DNA of 32,243 bases from Nautiliaceae bacterium. GTDB lineage: Bacteria > Campylobacterota > Campylobacteria > Campylobacterales > Nautiliaceae. Numbering within the stretch: position 1 is the stretch's first letter; each line of letters begins with the position of its first letter. The stretch covers positions 1 through 32,243 of the forward strand of contig JAMOQT010000057.1 of the NCBI GenBank assembly GCA_027063865.1, given 5' to 3'. The position numbers and the translations under genes were made by a program. The notes beneath the pieces are model-generated. The model ran no database searches and was not told the DNA's origin. It saw nothing but the letters and a program-made list of their open reading frames with translations. This document shows positions 28,678 through 32,243 of this stretch, piece by piece.

Positions 28678-31600
28678 ATGCCAAAAAGAGAAGATATTAA
28701 TACCATACTGCTTATAGGTTCCGGTCCGATAGTAATAGGACAGGCCTGCGAATTCGACTATTCCGGCGTTCAGGCTGCTAAAACACTTAAATCCTTAGGT
28801 TACAGAGTTGTTCTTGTAAACTCAAATCCGGCTACGATTATGACTGACCCTGAATTTGCCGATGCTACTTATATCGAACCTATTACCGCCGATGTAGTGG
28901 CTAAAATTATAAAAAAAGAAAATGTTGATGCAATACTTCCTACTATGGGTGGACAGACTGCGCTTAATGTAGCCATGGAAATGTATGAAAAAGGTATGCT
29001 AGAAGGCATTGAATTTTTAGGTGCAAACCCGGAAGCTATTAAAAAGGGAGAAGACAGGGAAGAATTTAAACGTGCCGTTGAGAGAATAGGACTTGATTTG
29101 GCAAAAAGCGAAACCGCGCATACCCTTGATGAAGCCGTTGAAATAGCAAAAAACATAGGTTTTCCATTAATTGTAAGGGCAGCATATACACTTGGTGGGC
29201 TTGGAAGCGGCGTCGCGTACAATATGGAAGAGTTTAAAGCCCTTGCAAAAACAGGACTTGAAGCAAGTCCTATAAGCGAGATTGAAATTCTCGAATCGAT
29301 GCTAGGCTGGAAAGAATACGAAATGGAGGTTATCAGGGACAGAAACGATAACTGTATTATTGTATGCTCCATTGAAAATGTTGATCCTATGGGTGTGCAT
29401 ACGGGAGACAGTATTACGGTAGCTCCGGCACTGACACTTACCGATAAAGAATATCAGAAAATGAGGGACGCTTCTTTTGCAATTCTTAGGGAAATAGGTG
29501 TAGATACCGGAGGAAGCAACGTTCAGTTTGCGGTTAATCCGAATAACGGCAGAATGATTGTAATAGAAATGAACCCAAGAGTTAGCAGAAGTTCGGCTCT
29601 TGCAAGTAAAGCTACTGGTTATCCGATTGCAAAAATAGCAACCCTTTTAGCTGTGGGATACACACTTGATGAAATTCAAAATGACATTACCGGGACTGCT
29701 GCAAGTTTTGAGCCTGTAATTGATTATGTGGTTACCAAAATTCCAAGATTTACTTTTGAAAAATTTCCTCAGGCGGATTCTACGCTTACCACGTCAATGA
29801 AAAGCGTCGGTGAGGTTATGGCAATAGGAAGAACGTTTAAAGAGTCCGTTCAAAAAGCGCTTTATTCTCTTGAAACGGGGCTTGACGGATTTGAAAAAAT
29901 TGAATGCGATGAAGATGAACTAATTAAAAATATAAGAATTCCTAACGAAAACAGAATTCTTTACGTGGCCGAGGCGTTTAGAAGAGGAAAAAGCGTTGAT
30001 GAGATTTTTGATATATGTAAAATAGATCCGTGGTTTTTAAATCAGATCAAAGAAATAATCGACCTTGAAAAAGAAATAACTCCCGAAATTTTGGAAAACG
30101 AAGAACTTTTAAGAAAAGCTAAAACATACGGATTTAGCGACAAAATGTTAGCTAAATTAATCGGCAAGAGTGAAGAAGATGTGTATCAGGCAAGAAAAAA
30201 ATTCGGTGTTGAGATTGATTACAACGAAGTCGATACGTGTGCGGCAGAGTTTGATACCACTACGAGCTATCTTTATTCAACCGTAAATGTTACTAAAAAC
30301 GTGCCTTTAAGAAAAAGCGATATTGAAAACGATAAAAAAGTGCTTATATTAGGCGGCGGACCGAATAGAATCGGACAGGGGATCGAATTTGACTACTGCT
30401 GCGTTCACGCTGCTTTTGCGCTTGAGGATTTGGGCGTTAAAACCATAATGTATAACTGTAACCCGGAAACCGTTTCAACCGATTACGATACGAGTGACGT
30501 TTTATATTTTGAGCCAATTACGTTTGAGAGGGTTAGAAACGTTGTTGAGCTTGAAAGACCAGATGGTATTATCGTTCAGTTTGGAGGACAGACTCCTCTT
30601 AAACTGGCAAAATCCCTTACAAATATAAATGCAAATATAATAGGAACGTCCGCTGAGGTAATTGACACGGCAGAGGATAGGGAAAAATTTTCGGCGTTTA
30701 TTGAAGAACTTGGCTTAAATCAGCCTGAAAACGGAACAGCATTTACTAAAGAAGAAGCGTTTAAAATTGCCGAAAATATTGGCTATCCCGTGCTTGTTAG
30801 ACCAAGTTATGTGCTTGGCGGAAGGGCTATGAGGATAGTATATAATGAAGATGAATTAAAAGAATATATGGATGAAGCGGTAAGCGTATCAAACGAAAGT
30901 CCGGTATTAATTGATAAATTCCTTGACAGAGCCATAGAACTTGACGTTGACGCTATAAGCGATACGAAAGAAGTATATATTGGCGGAATTATGCAGCATA
31001 TTGAAGAGGCCGGAATTCATAGCGGTGATAGTGCGTGTTCTCTTCCGGCTGTAAGTATCAGCGAAGAAAAATTAAAAGAAATAGAAAACGCTACAAAACA
31101 AATAGCCCTTAAACTAGGCGTTAAAGGACTCTTAAACATTCAATATGCACTTCACAGAGACAAATTATATTTAATCGAAGTTAATCCAAGAGCTAGTAGA
31201 ACGGTGCCTTTCGTATCAAAAGCTACGGGACTTCCGCTTGCAAAAGTTGCTACAAGGGTTATGTGGAATTTAGCTTATAATCCTGAAATAAATGGTGGAA
31301 AAGTGCTTCAGGAAGCTCTTAATTTTTATGATAAATTCGGAGTTGTTACGTTTGACGGTAATGTATTTAAACCAAAAGCGAAAGGGCACATAGCTGTTAA
31401 AGAAGCTGTATTTCCTTTTAATAAACTGCCGGGGGCGGATTTAATTCTCGGACCTGAAATGAAATCAACAGGTGAAGTTATGGGTATCAGTGAAAGTTTT
31501 GGAGAAAGTTTTGCAAAATCGCAGGAAGCCTGTAAAAATTTCCTACCTACAAGCGGTAAAGTGTTTATTTCATTAACTGATATAGACAAAGAATTTGCAC

Positions 31601-31950
31601 CCGCATTGGCAAAAGCTCTGAAAAGCCATGGATTTGAAATTGTTGCTACAAGCGGGACATATAAAGTTATAAGCGAAGCGGGAATTGAATGTGAAAGAGT
31701 GCTTAAAATCAGTGAGGGAAGACCGAATATCGTAGATATGATTAAAAACGAAGAAATCGCACTTGTCATTAATACAAGCGACAATAAAGCGAGTAAAGAT
31801 GACGCTAAAATAATAAGACGTGAAGTATTAAATCAGGGAATTCCATACTTTACAACAATTGCAGCGGCATTTGCTGCGGTTGAAGCAATTGCATTTTTAC
31901 AGATAAACGAAGAAAAAGTTAAATCTATTCAAGACTATTTTAAAAATTAA
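28678..31950 (+). CDS. carB: Carbamoyl-phosphate synthase large subunit
   Basis: [58 protein letters not shown]...; two ATP-grasp halves and C-terminal MGS-like domain. Confidence 0.98.
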   Translation: MPKREDINTILLIGSGPIVIGQACEFDYSGVQAAKTLKSLGYRVVLVNSNPATIMTDPEFADATYIEPITADVVAKIIKKENVDAILPTMGGQTALNVAMEMYEKGMLEGIEFLGANPEAIKKGEDREEFKRAVERIGLDLAKSETAHTLDEAVEIAKNIGFPLIVRAAYTLGGLGSGVAYNMEEFKALAKTGLEASPISEIEILESMLGWKEYEMEVIRDRNDNCIIVCSIENVDPMGVHTGDSITVAPALTLTDKEYQKMRDASFAILREIGVDTGGSNVQFAVNPNNGRMIVIEMNPRVSRSSALASKATGYPIAKIATLLAVGYTLDEIQNDITGTAASFEPVIDYVVTKIPRFTFEKFPQADSTLTTSMKSVGEVMAIGRTFKESVQKALYSLETGLDGFEKIECDEDELIKNIRIPNENRILYVAEAFRRGKSVDEIFDICKIDPWFLNQIKEIIDLEKEITPEILENEELLRKAKTYGFSDKMLAKLIGKSEEDVYQARKKFGVEIDYNEVDTCAAEFDTTTSYLYSTVNVTKNVPLRKSDIENDKKVLILGGGPNRIGQGIEFDYCCVHAAFALEDLGVKTIMYNCNPETVSTDYDTSDVLYFEPITFERVRNVVELERPDGIIVQFGGQTPLKLAKSLTNINANIIGTSAEVIDTAEDREKFSAFIEELGLNQPENGTAFTKEEAFKIAENIGYPVLVRPSYVLGGRAMRIVYNEDELKEYMDEAVSVSNESPVLIDKFLDRAIELDVDAISDTKEVYIGGIMQHIEEAGIHSGDSACSLPAVSISEEKLKEIENATKQIALKLGVKGLLNIQYALHRDKLYLIEVNPRASRTVPFVSKATGLPLAKVATRVMWNLAYNPEINGGKVLQEALNFYDKFGVVTFDGNVFKPKAKGHIAVKEAVFPFNKLPGADLILGPEMKSTGEVMGISESFGESFAKSQEACKNFLPTSGKVFISLTDIDKEFAPALAKALKSHGFEIVATSGTYKVISEAGIECERVLKISEGRPNIVDMIKNEEIALVINTSDNKASKDDAKIIRREVLNQGIPYFTTIAAAFAAVEAIAFLQINEEKVKSIQDYFKN

Positions 31951-32165
31951 TTTTTTCTTTTTTCTTACATATATATATTAAAGCACAGTTTTTATACGAA
32001 TCTCCTAAAAATTTAATAAAAAAAACAAATGAAAAATTGTCAGAATGTTAGTATTAACATAATATACTGCCAAACACTGGTTTTAAAAAGTTAATTATTA
32101 TAATCATTCAATTGTAAAAATAAAACAATTTTTCACAAAAATTTCAAAAATCAAGTGAAAAACTC

Positions 32166-32194
32166 TTGACAGGTGAATAAAAATTTAATATACT
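32166..32194 (+). promoter_or_regulatory. Strong sigma70-type promoter TTGACA-N17-TATACT reading out of the window
   Basis: TTGACA at 32166-32171, 17-nt AT-rich spacer, TATACT at 32189-32194; very A/T-rich upstream region. Confidence 0.75.
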
Positions 32195-32201
32195 TTCATT
32201 C

Positions 32202-32225
32202 CTCAAACGCAAGAGGGTGTTTGAG
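32202..32225 (+). other. Leader hairpin CTCAAACGC-AAGAGG-GTGTTTGAG
   Basis: 9-bp stem with one G-U wobble and a 6-nt loop, 7 nt after the candidate -10 box. Confidence 0.65.
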
Positions 32226-32243
32226 AGATGATAGAGAGCTTAG

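Overview
This 32.2 kb AT-rich window is a gene-dense chromosomal segment from a Campylobacterota-like genome. The lineage call, possibly Nautiliales, is inferred from protein similarity and gene order (e.g. cheY-prmA-ftsH-psd-like-pssA and flgX-hyp-DUF507-carA). Most of it is housekeeping: bioF-like (partial), alaS, an OmpR-type two-component system, maf, a PDC sensor protein, hisH, hisA, cheY, prmA, ftsH, two psd-type genes, pssA, leuA, a BrnT/antitoxin pair, der, trpS, purM, motE/flgX, a periplasmic-binding-protein/GGDEF pair, DUF507, carA, uppP, a DnaQ-like exonuclease and carB. No tRNA, rRNA, CRISPR array or intact IS element was recognised. The most unusual signals are: (1) dispersed 7-nt-period and 8-nt-period tandem arrays in most of the larger intergenic gaps, some keeping the 7-nt register while the unit changes, and some placed where promoter, RBS, start or stop codons would be; (2) a two-gene cassette of tiny membrane proteins present twice, with one copy apparently split by a one-base deficit in a T6 tract; (3) two poly-G tracts, each next to a CAAAATA...TATTTTG inverted repeat, bracketing DUF507-carA. 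All calls come from reading the sequence and the supplied ORF track; no database search was run.
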